A stretch of DNA of 64,000 nt from Bradyrhizobium stylosanthis (GCF_001641335.1 NZ_LVEM01000003.1:1087191-1151190); one strand, 5' to 3'. Shown: positions 32,575 to 41,781, counted from the first letter of the stretch. Program-made: numbers and translations. Notes: generated by a model not told the origin, from the sequence alone.

Positions 32575-34146
32575 TTACCAGTTGCGCTGGGCGCGGAGCA
32601 GCAGGGTGATGCTGTCCTGGTCCTTCAGCTCGTACAGAGCGGCCGGCTTGGCCGTCGTACCGGCACCGGCGTAGCCGACAGTGCCCGAGTACTTCTGGTC
32701 GAGATGGGTCCAGTTCAGGTCGCCCGAGAACGTCAGGTTCTTGACCGGAGTCCAGCGGGTGATCAGGCCGATCTGGCCGACCGCGAAGTCAGGGTTACAA
32801 CCCGTGACGCCAGCCAGGCCGCCGAAGACGCCGCCAGCACCGCCGGCGCCGCAGAGAGCGGTCTTGGCCAGCGAGCCGTACTGCGCCTGAGCGTAGGCAC
32901 CGTAGAGCGCGGTGTTCCAGTACGGATCCCAGTTGTGGGTGTACGCGCCGCGGAAGCCCCAGGTCTTGACGGTTTCCTGCGAAGAGCCCGTGATGAACAC
33001 GGTGTCCGGAGCATAGGCGAAGCCAACGCTCTGGTAGGCAACGCCGGAGCTGCCGAACATCGAGTACGAGCTGCCCGCCAGGTTCTGGAAGTTGTAGCGG
33101 GTCGCACCGTCGGTGTAGACGGCCGACACGTTGATCACGTCACCCGCGCCGGTCGGGATGTTCTTGATCGACAGAGCGAGCTGAACCGCCCAGCCCCACT
33201 TGTCGTCGGGGTGACCGGTGTTCTCGGTCGCACCGTAATAGGCAACGTGGTTGTCGTGCGCGGCGATCGACGCCTGGAACAGACCCCAGGCCTGGTCGAC
33301 GCGGACCATACCGACGAGGTTCGGCGAACGGCTGCCGCCGATGGCGTTGGAGCCGTAGGTGCCGCCGATCATGCTGGTCGCGGTCGCGCCAGTCAGGTTG
33401 ACGTTGCCGGCCTGATAGTAGGCCGTCGCGTCTTCCGCCGAGAACGCCGCCGTCACGCCCTGACCGAAGTCAGCGGTGTAGGTGAACTGGGTGACGCCAG
33501 TGACCGTGCCGGAGCCGCCGACGAGACCGTCGAAGTTGTTGCCGGGATAGTTGGTCCAGGGCGCGTCGAACTGCGACACGGCCTTACCCATGGTGAAGCC
33601 GGCGAACTGGATGAAGGCGTAGTACACGCCGAGCGAACCGGCCGAGGTGTTGCCGTCGGTGCCGTTGATCGACGAACCAACGAGCGCCGGCGTTGCGCCG
33701 GAGGTGTTGAGGCCGAGGTTGCCGGTGTAGACGGTGGAGCCGGTCGCGGAGCCCGAACCCTGGTAGCCGCCGGTGGTCCAGGTGAACACGCCGTCGAAGA
33801 AGGTACGGACGACGCCGTACTCGGTCGCGGTGCGCGTGTCGATATTGAGGTCTTCACGAGCGCGCATGGTGTAGTAGTTGCTCAGGCGGTTGTGCGCACC
33901 GGCCGGGGAGCCGTTGGCAGCGCCGTAGGAGCTGTTGGTGCCCAGCGCGACTTCGGCGCGGAGGTAACCACCGAGCTTGATGCAGGTGTCGGTGCCCGGG
34001 ATGTAGTAGAAGCCGGCGCCGTACAGCGAGCAGATCTTCACGTATTCGACCGCCTTGGCCTTCACGGGAAGGTCGGCAGCGAACGCACCGGTAGCGGCCA
34101 TCAGGCCGGCTGCCGATCCGAGAAGAAGCGTCTTCGTAAACTTCAT
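32575..34146 (-). CDS. Outer-membrane porin, Bradyrhizobium type
   Basis: From the ATG at 34146 the product is 523 residues: a signal peptide MKFTKTLLLGSAAGLMAATG ending AFA, then DLPVKAKAVEYVKICSLYGA and the porin segment with a Cys pair (CSLYGAGFYYIPGTDTC), followed by alternating beta-strand pattern up to a C-terminal aromatic-ended strand (LLLRAQRNW). This is the alphaproteobacterial porin family related to Omp2b. It should form a diffusion channel in the outer membrane. The site CTGGAGG precedes the start at a good distance; the open frame's extra 21 codons are not needed. It has its own terminator and upstream a MarR-like palindrome. Confidence 0.93.
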   Translation of the reverse strand: MKFTKTLLLGSAAGLMAATGAFAADLPVKAKAVEYVKICSLYGAGFYYIPGTDTCIKLGGYLRAEVALGTNSSYGAANGSPAGAHNRLSNYYTMRAREDLNIDTRTATEYGVVRTFFDGVFTWTTGGYQGSGSATGSTVYTGNLGLNTSGATPALVGSSINGTDGNTSAGSLGVYYAFIQFAGFTMGKAVSQFDAPWTNYPGNNFDGLVGGSGTVTGVTQFTYTADFGQGVTAAFSAEDATAYYQAGNVNLTGATATSMIGGTYGSNAIGGSRSPNLVGMVRVDQAWGLFQASIAAHDNHVAYYGATENTGHPDDKWGWAVQLALSIKNIPTGAGDVINVSAVYTDGATRYNFQNLAGSSYSMFGSSGVAYQSVGFAYAPDTVFITGSSQETVKTWGFRGAYTHNWDPYWNTALYGAYAQAQYGSLAKTALCGAGGAGGVFGGLAGVTGCNPDFAVGQIGLITRWTPVKNLTFSGDLNWTHLDQKYSGTVGYAGAGTTAKPAALYELKDQDSITLLLRAQRNW

Positions 34147-34315
34147 TAGTAAACCTCCAGGTGGTCGGTTCAGGGGGCTCGGCTCCTCGCTGGAGGCCGC
34201 GTTACCCACATCAATTTCCGTTCAATTCAGGTCCGCACTGAAGGTCCGGACTGAAACGACAGCGAGGTGCCCCCCCTCCGTCGTGCTTCACGTATAGTTT
34301 ATAAAAACAATCGTC

Positions 34316-34327
34316 TCAATTCATTGA
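34316..34327. promoter_or_regulatory. Candidate MarR operator upstream of the porin
   Basis: TCAATTCATTGA, a palindrome with one mismatched position, differs in a single base from the perfect palindrome at 34517-34528. It lies in the AT-rich presumed promoter region of the porin gene. Confidence 0.4.
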
Positions 34328-34409
34328 TTTGATGAAGGGCCCGTTTCGACGGAACATGTTGCCTGCAAGCAACAGCCTGATTTGACGGCCAGAGAGCTGT
34401 TGTAATCAA

Positions 34410-34446
34410 AAAGAAAAAGCCCTCAGGGGGCATCCCGAGGGCTTTC
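34410..34446 (-). terminator. Orphan terminator hairpin upstream of the porin
   Basis: Stem AAAGCCCTC (34416-34424) with GAGGGCTTT (34437-34445), inner GGG/CCC pairing, and on the minus strand a T-rich tail TTTTTCTTTTTG. There is no minus-strand gene between this hairpin and the divergent MarR gene at 34696, so it may end a short RNA. Confidence 0.7.
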
Positions 34447-34516
34447 TTGGAGGTCTCACATTACTGGCTGTCGATTTGATCAATAGCCGCAAACTTTGAG
34501 TGGGATGAGACGTAAC

Positions 34517-34528
34517 TCAATTAATTGA
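34517..34528. promoter_or_regulatory. Perfect palindrome, candidate MarR operator
   Basis: TCAATTAATTGA is a perfect 12-base palindrome about 170 bases before the MarR gene at 34696. It is of a type bound by MarR-family dimers and has a near-copy in the porin promoter region. Confidence 0.4.
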
Positions 34529-34695
34529 TTTTTGCAAGCATTATTCACTCGGGTGGTTTCACCGACGCGATATCGGCGCGCGATCGGCCTGCAACTTCAG
34601 CGCGCTATCCGCGAGACACACGCAAGATATCTCGATACAAGAGCTGTTTTGACGCATCTGCCTGATTTTCCCTTGCTTGCTGATTCCGGGACCCC

Positions 34696-35175
34696 ATGAG
34701 CGAGAAGCGACTCGACAGAGCGATTACGGACTTCATCTGGAACGTCGTCGAGATTCACTCCCAGCTCGAGGACATCCACACCAGTTGGGCCGCACTGCTG
34801 GGCATCACCGAGCCGCAGTGGCTGATCCTGATGGCCATCACGGAGCTGGACGAAGGCCGCGGCGTCGCCGGAATCGACATCGCGAACAAGCTGCGGATTC
34901 ACCCGGCCTTCGTGACCAACCAGACCAAGGCTCTCGAGAAGGCCGGATTCCTGTCGCGACGGCCGGCAGCCGACGATGCCCGTTTCGTTCTGATGTCGCT
35001 GACGGAAAAGGCGACGACGGAAATCGAGAAGCTCTCCAAAAGAAGGCTCGCGCTCAATTCGACCATGTTCAACGAGCTTGACGAGAAGACCCTGGCCGAC
35101 CTGAATGCCGCGCTCGCGACGATTGCCAAGAATGCCCGGCTCGCCGCGCGACTGCTGGCTATCGACGTGTCGTGA
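34696..35175 (+). CDS. MarR-family transcriptional regulator
   Basis: A 159-residue winged-helix protein: helices with EPQWLILMAITELDEGRGVA, a recognition helix region IDIANKLRIHPAFVTNQTKA and a wing with LSRRPAADDARFVLMSLTEK, then long dimerisation helices. It likely senses a small ligand and represses nearby genes. The divergent layout with the porin and the two related palindromes suggest it may control the porin and itself. It begins with an ATG behind a weak ribosome-binding site. Confidence 0.9.
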   Translation: MSEKRLDRAITDFIWNVVEIHSQLEDIHTSWAALLGITEPQWLILMAITELDEGRGVAGIDIANKLRIHPAFVTNQTKALEKAGFLSRRPAADDARFVLMSLTEKATTEIEKLSKRRLALNSTMFNELDEKTLADLNAALATIAKNARLAARLLAIDVS

Positions 35176-35273
35176 TCCGCAAGCCCTTCCTGACACAACC
35201 CAGGCGCGACCGATGATGAAGAAGCGCCGGTGCGCTTCGTGATGCGTTCCGGCCCGATCTCCGACCGTGCTTC

Positions 35274-36356
35274 CTAGAGATAGGTTACGGGATCGAGCCG
35301 ATGGCCGGCCCCGAGCTTGCCGTCGAGCCATTCGACGATGAAATCATCCACCGCGATGAAGTTGTCGACTTCGCCCCTGGGGTACGCGATGCGGTTCGGC
35401 ACGACGACCGAGCAATCCGCTCCGGCCCGCCGATAACCGGCTTGCAGCTCCAGCGCCTCTTGTTCCCGCACCATCGAGCGATCGCCAACGACGACGAGAA
35501 GCGGACAGGCGATCCGGCGCGGCGGCATCGACGAATCGGCCGGGCTTGCGTCGTGGACGGACTGCCCGACGCCGGTCATCCAGCGAACCGAAGCCCGGCG
35601 CATCACCGACGTCACCAGACCGCCGTCGCACACGGCGGCGGCTATCCTGCGATCGAGGAGCGCAAGGCGGGAGGCATGACGGGCGCCCGTCCCCTCGCCG
35701 TAGATCGCGATCCGCTGCGAGTCGACATCCGGACGAGCGTCCAGATAGTCCATCCAGCACTGGATAATATGTTGCGGCTTCAACAGGCGGGGCGCAGGCG
35801 AATGCTCGGCATCGACGAGCAGGAGCGACATCTTCCGGCGCAGCGAGGCGGGCAGAAGCCTGCTCATCATCGAGGCCAGCGGGATGTTCTCGTCGGCGAT
35901 ACAGATGACCGTGGAGGCGGATGGGCCGCCACGGAGTGCCGGCAGGAAGTAGCCGGTCAGCGCAGCACCATCGAAGCCGTCGATCTCCACGCGCTCGATC
36001 GCCGGATCGGCCTCGTCCGAGAAGCTTCTGAGGCTGAGGCCGACCTTGTCCGCGAGGTCGCTGGCCGCGAGATCTCCCGGGCAGGACAGGGTTCGCGCCA
36101 CTTCGAATGCCGTCAGCGAACACATCCAGGCTTCGCGCGCAATCCGGTCGGAACCACTTGCACGCGCGAACTCGGCCGAGGTCCAATAGTCTTCCGCGAC
36201 CCTCAACCAGTCCGAAAGCCACAGCTGCCTGTGCGTCTCACGCGCAAGCTCCGCGACGGACAGGCTCTCGAAGAATTCGGACGCGCGTTTCCGCAAGCGT
36301 ACCAGACTTCCACCGGCGCCATCGCAGGAGCCGTGAGGCCAATGATCACCTTCCAT
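35274..36356 (-). CDS. Alpha/beta-hydrolase-like protein lacking a nucleophile
   Basis: The 360-residue product resembles the FrsA / 2,6-dihydropseudooxynicotine-hydrolase side of the alpha/beta-hydrolase fold: an N-terminal helical part (residues 1-110), then a core with FDGAALTGYFLPALRGGPSA and CWMDYLDARPDVDSQRIAIY before the elbow. The elbow reads GEGTG instead of G-x-S-x-G, so the nucleophile position is glycine. The late acid/histidine region (PRGEVDNFIAVDDFIVEWLD) also shows no clear catalytic histidine. It may be a non-catalytic member. No signal peptide is seen; the gene stands alone. Confidence 0.65.
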   Translation of the reverse strand: MEGDHWPHGSCDGAGGSLVRLRKRASEFFESLSVAELARETHRQLWLSDWLRVAEDYWTSAEFARASGSDRIAREAWMCSLTAFEVARTLSCPGDLAASDLADKVGLSLRSFSDEADPAIERVEIDGFDGAALTGYFLPALRGGPSASTVICIADENIPLASMMSRLLPASLRRKMSLLLVDAEHSPAPRLLKPQHIIQCWMDYLDARPDVDSQRIAIYGEGTGARHASRLALLDRRIAAAVCDGGLVTSVMRRASVRWMTGVGQSVHDASPADSSMPPRRIACPLLVVVGDRSMVREQEALELQAGYRRAGADCSVVVPNRIAYPRGEVDNFIAVDDFIVEWLDGKLGAGHRLDPVTYL

Positions 36357-37157
36357 TTTATTCCCCGAACGGCGCTGTCAGCGATTGTCCAGCGCAGCGC
36401 CGTGCACGTCAGCTCGATGCGGCCGCAAGCATACTTGATCGAATCCGCCGGGCTGACGTGTGCAGATGAAGTCCGCGTCGGGCCCCCATCCGATGATGAT
36501 TCCTTTTTCACTTCGCGACAGCGAAGGCATGGACCGAAGCGGCATGTCGCCCCGACGAACCGGCTTCAACATCAATTCCACGCCGGCTCCAACTCAATCG
36601 TCACGTCTCAGCTCCGTTGCTGATGCATAGTCTAAGGCCCCACGCCACTCTGCCATTTTTGCGGTCCAGCAGTTGTATTTTTTTGTTGCGATCAATGACC
36701 AAAGTTTGGCTGCCGTTTGATGACAGAACAGGCACGACCATCCCGATGCTCATCGCGATTTTCTTATGGCCGACTGAATCGCGCCGCCAATCACGATCAT
36801 GCGGGGCGATGCGACGGATTGCCGCTCGATCGATGCGAGCTGTCGAAGTTCGCGAAAACTGAGAAAACGATTCTCCGTTCGCCGCACACAACGCGTGACG
36901 ACGTCTATCGCTGCACGATGAACCGGACGACATTCCGGGCTTCGCCGAATTAGCTTGCTTGGAGCAAGGACAACCATGCGCAGACACCTGGCGTCATAAT
37001 TCCGTCGTCGGCGGCCGGACGGGTGGGTCCGGTCCAGTGGTCCCTTGTATGCATTATCCCAGTTGCCATCCTCGGCCACTTCGCCTTACATGCCGGCAAC
37101 CCGCCCTGGAACGACGGCCGGGGCGCAAAAATCACCGACATTTCCAAGGGACGAAGC
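36357..37157. other. Intergenic region without a supported gene
   Basis: About 800 bases, AT-richer than average. A minus-strand frame at 36601-36987 encodes a plausible-looking tail (VIDRNKKIQLLDRKNGRVAW) but no start, ribosome-binding site or family similarity supports it. No repeat, RNA gene or operator was recognised. Confidence 0.5.
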
Positions 37158-38222
37158 ATGGCACGTAACATATTGATTCTCGGAGCTTCCTACGGCTCCC
37201 TGCTCGGCACGAAGCTGCTGATGGCCGGGCACAATGTGACCCTGGTCTGCCGTGCCAAGACCGCCGAGCTCATCAATCGCGACGGTACAGAGGTCCGCAT
37301 CAAGTTGCGCGACGAGGCGGTACACCGGGCTATCTTCTCGCGCGACCTGCCCGGCAAGCTCGACGCGGTGACGCCGGGCGACGTCGATCTCAAGCGCTAC
37401 GATCTGGTCGGCCTTGCGATGCAGGAGCCGCAATACACCAACCACACCGTGCGCGTGCTCATGGTCAAGATCGCCGCGGCGAAGCTGCCTTGCCTGTCGA
37501 TCATGAACATGCCGCCGCTGCCCTATCTGAAGCGGATCCCGGCACTCGCCGACATGGATCTGGAAGAGGCCTATACCAATGCCCAGGTGTGGGAGCGATT
37601 CGAGCCGGGCCTTGTGACGCTGTGCTCGCCCGATCCGCAGGCCTTCCGTCCGCCGGAGGAAGCCGCGAACGTGCTTCACGTCGGGCTGCCCACCAATTTC
37701 AAGGCATCGGCCTTTGCCGACGAGAAGCACAACAAGGTGCTGCGCGAGCTGGAGGCCGACATCGACGCGGTGACGCTCGACGGCCATGACGTGCCGGTGA
37801 AGCTGAAGGTTTTCGATTCCCTGTTCGTGCCGCTGGCGAAATGGTCGATGCTGCTCACAGGCAATTACCGCTGCATCACGCCGCACGATCCGCAGTCGAT
37901 CCGCGACGCCGTGCACGGCGATCTGAAGCGCTCGCAGACGATCTACGACCATGTCGATGCCATCGCCCGCCGCCTCGGCGCCGATCCGCAGGACCAGGTG
38001 CCGTTCGCGAAATACGCCAAGGCCGCCGAAAGCCTGTTGAAGCCGTCATCGGCCGCGCGCGCGGTCGCGAGCGGCGCGCCCTTCATCGAGCGCGTCGATT
38101 TGCTGGTGAAGCTGATCTCGCATCAGCTCGGCGTGCCCAATCCCGAGATTGATCGCACGGTCGACACCGTGGATCAGAAGCTGAACGAGAAGATCGTGCA
38201 GGGCGGATCCGGCGCGCAGTAG
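37158..38222 (+). CDS. Ketopantoate-reductase-like NAD(P)-binding protein
   Basis: From the ATG at 37158 (behind AAGGGACG) the product is 354 residues. The N-terminus MARNILILGASYGSLLGTKL and MAGHNVTLVCR is a Rossmann nucleotide-binding fold like that of ApbA/PanE; the C-terminal half is helical (KAAESLLKPSSAARAV). The family reduces ketopantoate or related 2-oxo acids with NADPH, but many members have other roles, and the substrate here is unknown. The frame is open further upstream without support. No related biosynthetic genes are adjacent. Confidence 0.75.
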   Translation: MARNILILGASYGSLLGTKLLMAGHNVTLVCRAKTAELINRDGTEVRIKLRDEAVHRAIFSRDLPGKLDAVTPGDVDLKRYDLVGLAMQEPQYTNHTVRVLMVKIAAAKLPCLSIMNMPPLPYLKRIPALADMDLEEAYTNAQVWERFEPGLVTLCSPDPQAFRPPEEAANVLHVGLPTNFKASAFADEKHNKVLRELEADIDAVTLDGHDVPVKLKVFDSLFVPLAKWSMLLTGNYRCITPHDPQSIRDAVHGDLKRSQTIYDHVDAIARRLGADPQDQVPFAKYAKAAESLLKPSSAARAVASGAPFIERVDLLVKLISHQLGVPNPEIDRTVDTVDQKLNEKIVQGGSGAQ

Positions 38223-38250
38223 CGCGCCGCGTCCAACCGCGCGCCGGCGA

Positions 38251-38835
38251 TCACGCGCCGAGAAGCGACTGAAGCCAGATCAGGCCGGTCACGGCGACGA
38301 GCGTGACCGCGCCGGCGCGGGTGATCAGGTCTGGACGCCCGAGCCGCCGGGCGCCGCGACCGAGCGCAGCCCCCAGCGTCACCCAGCTCGCTCCCGCCGT
38401 GACGATCAGGAGCGCGATCACGCCGAACCAGGGCAACAGCTCGAACAGTCCAGCCTGCAGCGGCAGCAGCAGGAAGGCAAACACCATCGCCTTCGGATTG
38501 AGCAGCGTGGCGAGCAGCACCTGCCCGAACTGCACGGGCGCGCCGGCGCGCAGCTCGTTCGCGCGGAAACGCCAGAGCACGACGGCAAGGCCGAGGATGT
38601 AGACGGTCACGGCCCCGCGGAGCGCGACAGCCGCGACCGGGATATTGCTCAGGACCGGACCGAGCGCCAGCCGCGCCAAGACGATCGCCAGCAGATAACC
38701 GCACAGCTCCGCCGCCAGCAAATGCAGCGAGCGCGAGATACCGACCCCCGCCCCCGATGTCGCGAGCAGGGTGTTGGTCGGACCGGGCAAGGCCAGCATG
38801 AAGCAGGAGGCGGTGAGGAAGGCCAGAAAACTCAT
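38251..38835 (-). CDS. LysE/RhtB-family exporter
   Basis: A 194-residue membrane protein with about six hydrophobic segments; the N-terminal FMLALPGPTNTLLATSGAGV is the family signature (PGP motif), and LLATLLNPKAMVFAFLLLP matches the conserved NPKA region. It should export amino acids or similar small molecules across the inner membrane. It converges with the reductase-like gene, with 28 bases between the stops. The substrate cannot be told from sequence. Confidence 0.88.
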   Translation of the reverse strand: MSFLAFLTASCFMLALPGPTNTLLATSGAGVGISRSLHLLAAELCGYLLAIVLARLALGPVLSNIPVAAVALRGAVTVYILGLAVVLWRFRANELRAGAPVQFGQVLLATLLNPKAMVFAFLLLPLQAGLFELLPWFGVIALLIVTAGASWVTLGAALGRGARRLGRPDLITRAGAVTLVAVTGLIWLQSLLGA

Positions 38836-39327
38836 GCGCCCAGCTAACTGATCACGAGCTCACGCGCCTTGATCTGCGTCATTGGACGCAAGCGAGCGGA
38901 ACGCCGATTCCGCTGGCTTCGCGCGGCACTGTTCCGGGTGTGGCGCTGACGTCACCGCTGCCCGATCACGCGATCGTGTCGCCGTCGCGGAGCTCCTGAG
39001 CGCCGCTGCAATATCACGTGTGCGTGAGAGCAACGCACTTGATCTCGTCGCGCGGCAGCGTAAGGCAGCTAAAAACGTGGTGTTTCCGTGTGAACACAAC
39101 GAAAGCGCGGCGAATTCTGCTCTCGTCCTGCATGCGGACACCCTCAGTCGCCGCTGCGTGATCCTTCATTTGCGCAAGGCCGCATGCACGCGCAGCGGGC
39201 AGCTCGCCTTGCCTCGCGCCATGGCGTGAGCAAGATCGTTTTTCAGATCAGTTATTTTTCAACTGCTTTTTCAGGCATCGATTTGCGATGCCTGCGTTGG
39301 TGTTCCAGAAGAACAAGAGAAGAAGCG
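38836..39327. other. Intergenic region between lysE-like and HTH-YkgJ genes
   Basis: About 490 bases between divergent genes. The right end is AT-rich (39,230-39,290) and likely holds the promoter of the following gene; the left holds the promoter for the exporter. No feature beyond this was recognised. Confidence 0.45.
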
Positions 39328-40146
39328 ATGGACCAGGCGATGCTGAGCGTCGTCCGCGCGGTCGAGGCGGGCGCGACGACGATGAAGGGCGTCATCGACG
39401 CCACCGGCCTCTCCCGTCTCAAGATCGAACGCGCGCTGACCGCGCTGGAAAAACAGAAGCTGCTGGTCCGCGACGGCCAGGGTTTTCGGGCCACCGGCCT
39501 GCCGAAGACGGCGCGGCCCGCCCGGGAATGCGGATCGTGCAACGCCTGCTGCGATATCCTCGAGGTTGCCGGCGTCGACAAGCCGGTGAACCAGCTCTGC
39601 CGGCATTGGCAGACAGGGACCGGATGCACCATCTACGAGCGCCGTCCGCAGATGTGCCGGTCCTTTGTCTGCGCCTGGCTGCAGGGCCATCTCGACGACG
39701 ACTGGTTCCCCGCGAAGTCGGGCATCGTGGTCCATTTCAGCCAGGATGCCGTCAACGTCACGGTCGACGACGATTGCCCCGATCGCTGGCGCGAGGAGCT
39801 CTACTTCAACAAGCTCGCCGAATGGTCGCTGAACGGGATCAGGCGGATCGGAAATCGCGGCTATGCGACCCTGATTGTCTCGGGGGCCGAGCGGTTCCTG
39901 CTGCTCGGGCGCACCGTCGTTCCCGAGCCGACGTCGTTCGGCACCGCGTTCCTGCCCCTCGCAGCCGACACCTTCGCCTTCTGGCGGGCGAGATCACCGG
40001 GGCACCTGCAGCGTCTGCACGAGCGCATCGCCGAGATCGAGCGTATCCGGCAGGAATTCGGCTCGTGCGCCATCCCTGCGAACGAGGACGACGATCCGCA
40101 GGCCCCCTACCGGCCCGCACTTCTACGGTTGTCCGGTCACGCCTGA
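39328..40146 (+). CDS. Winged-helix domain fused to a YkgJ-type cysteine-cluster domain
   Basis: From the ATG at 39328 the product is 272 residues. Residues 1-60 form a small winged-helix-like domain (GVIDATGLSRLKIERALTAL, then LEKQKLLVRDGQGFRATG). Residues 65-120 carry eight cysteines at 68, 71, 74, 75, 91, 100, 110 and 115 (CGSCNACC, GCTIYERRPQMC, SFVC) in the YkgJ pattern, thought to bind zinc or an iron-sulfur cluster. The C-terminal 150 residues are not recognised. The fusion of a DNA-binding-type domain with the cluster suggests a metal or redox sensor. It is followed by the HerA-like gene in the same direction. Confidence 0.72.
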   Translation: MDQAMLSVVRAVEAGATTMKGVIDATGLSRLKIERALTALEKQKLLVRDGQGFRATGLPKTARPARECGSCNACCDILEVAGVDKPVNQLCRHWQTGTGCTIYERRPQMCRSFVCAWLQGHLDDDWFPAKSGIVVHFSQDAVNVTVDDDCPDRWREELYFNKLAEWSLNGIRRIGNRGYATLIVSGAERFLLLGRTVVPEPTSFGTAFLPLAADTFAFWRARSPGHLQRLHERIAEIERIRQEFGSCAIPANEDDDPQAPYRPALLRLSGHA

Positions 40147-40237
40147 ACGCCGCCGTGGGCAACGCCGCCTGATTCGCGCCGGAGCGCTCGACGCGCCCCG
40201 GCCGGGTTGGTAAGCCGCTGTCCGCGAATGGAAGGGC

Positions 40238-41767
40238 TTGAGTCGGGACATGACGGTTGCGATCGAGATGGGGCTGACCACGGCAGGCGCCGCGGCCGCC
40301 ATGGACCTCGAGGAACTCCTGGCGACCCGTCTCCTGGTGCAGGGCAATTCAGGCTCCGGCAAGTCGCATCTGCTGCGGCGCCTGCTGGAGCAGAGCGCGC
40401 CCTGGGTGCAGCAGGCCATCATCGATCCCGAAGGCGACTTCGTCACGCTGGCCGAGCGCTTCGGCCATCTCGTGATCGACGCCGAGGATCACACCGAGCG
40501 CGGCCTCCAGGTCGCCGGCGAGCGCGCGCGGCTGCATCGGGTCTCCACCGTGCTCAATCTCGAGGGCCTCGACGCCGAGAACCAGATGCGGCGCGCCGCC
40601 GCCTTCCTCGGCGGGATGTTCGACGTCGACCGCGACCATTGGTACCCGATGCTGGTGGTGGTGGACGAGGCGCAGCTGTTCGCGCCGGCGGTCGCCGGTG
40701 AAGTCTCGGACGAAGCGCGAAAGCTCTCGCTCGGAGCCATGACCAATCTGATGTGCCGCGGCCGCAAGCGCGGCCTTGCCGGCATCATCGCAACCCAGCG
40801 CCTGGCCAAGCTCGCCAAGAATGTCGCGGCCGAAGCCTCGAACTTCCTGATGGGCCGCACCTTCCTCGACATCGACATGGCGCGCGCCGCCGATCTGCTC
40901 GGCATGGAGCGGCGGCAGGCCGAAGCGTTCCGGGATCTCGAGCGCGGCCAGTTCATGGCGCTGGGGCCCGCGCTGTCGCGCCGTCCGCTGCGCCTGAACA
41001 TCGGCCCGACCGATACCTCCCCGCGCAACTCCACGCCGCGGCTGATGCCGCTGCCGGAGGCGGCGACGGAAGAGATGCGCGCGGTGATCCTGGCCGCGCC
41101 GCCGCCGGACGCCAGCCGCCCGCAGCGCCGGCCGGCGCCGGACCTGCTCGAGCAGCTCCGCGCCGCCAAGGCGGCCGCGGTGCCGGAGGTGCGCGCGGAG
41201 CCGATCGAGGTGCCGGTCAGCGCCGAGGAGCTCGCCGAGCGGCGCGAGCGCGTCGATCGTACGCTGCGCGCCGTGCTCGCCGAGCCCGACGCCGGTTTTC
41301 GCGCGATCGGCGTGCTGTACCAGGAATTCGTGGTCCGCTGCCGCATCGAGGGGCTCGGCTCTGCGGTGCCCGATCTCAACGAATTCCGCCGCATGCTGAC
41401 GCATGCGCGCGCCGGGCTCGGCACCGATCTCGCCGATGACGACGCCTGGCAGGAGGTGTCGCTGCGCGCCTCGATCCTGCCCGACGACATGCAGGGCGTG
41501 TTCATGATGATCGCGCGGGCCGCTAAGGAAGGCTGGCCCTGTCCCGGCGACGCCGCGATCGCCCGCGCCTACGGCTCGCACTCGCTGCGCCGCGCGCAGC
41601 GCCTGCTCGGCTACATGGAGGAGCAGGGCCTGATCGTGGTCCAGCTCGACGGCGGCGGCCGCCGGTTCGTGACGCTGGTGGAGCTGGCCTGGGCGACCGC
41701 GCCGGGCGATCCCAATGGCGACGAGCAGCCGCCGGCCGAGCCAGCAGCTCGCGCAGCTTCGGCGTAA
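40238..41767 (+). CDS. HerA-like / DUF87-type ATPase
   Basis: A 509-residue ATPase: Walker A GNSGSGKS at residues 36-43, IIDPEGDFVTL, and Walker B VVVDEAQ at 140-146, followed by CRGRKRGLAGIIATQRLAKL, the arginine-rich and sensor region typical of HerA-like ATPases. Residues 280-400 hold a charged linker; the C-terminal 100 residues include a winged-helix-like part (SHSLRRAQRLLGYMEEQGLI). HerA proteins are hexameric DNA translocases, often paired with a nuclease, but no NurA-like gene is beside this one. It lies 91 bases after the HTH-YkgJ gene. The start could be the first ATG or the one four codons later. Confidence 0.8.
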   Translation: MSRDMTVAIEMGLTTAGAAAAMDLEELLATRLLVQGNSGSGKSHLLRRLLEQSAPWVQQAIIDPEGDFVTLAERFGHLVIDAEDHTERGLQVAGERARLHRVSTVLNLEGLDAENQMRRAAAFLGGMFDVDRDHWYPMLVVVDEAQLFAPAVAGEVSDEARKLSLGAMTNLMCRGRKRGLAGIIATQRLAKLAKNVAAEASNFLMGRTFLDIDMARAADLLGMERRQAEAFRDLERGQFMALGPALSRRPLRLNIGPTDTSPRNSTPRLMPLPEAATEEMRAVILAAPPPDASRPQRRPAPDLLEQLRAAKAAAVPEVRAEPIEVPVSAEELAERRERVDRTLRAVLAEPDAGFRAIGVLYQEFVVRCRIEGLGSAVPDLNEFRRMLTHARAGLGTDLADDDAWQEVSLRASILPDDMQGVFMMIARAAKEGWPCPGDAAIARAYGSHSLRRAQRLLGYMEEQGLIVVQLDGGGRRFVTLVELAWATAPGDPNGDEQPPAEPAARAASA

Positions 41768-41781
41768 TACGAGATGGACGT

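Larger units (their letters stand above)
34147..34695. other. AT-rich intergenic region between porin and MarR gene
   Basis: Some 550 bases with the porin promoter region on the left, the orphan terminator at 34410-34446, and the perfect palindrome at 34517-34528. No protein gene is seen. A minus-strand pair TTGCAA / TTACGT with 16 bases between them, around 34515-34540, could be a promoter for a small RNA of about 100 bases ending at the orphan terminator. Confidence 0.45.

Noticed and set aside
36601..36987. Minus-strand frame with a plausible C-terminal peptide
   Set aside because: The end reads like protein, but the first two thirds do not, and there is no ribosome-binding site or similarity I can name.
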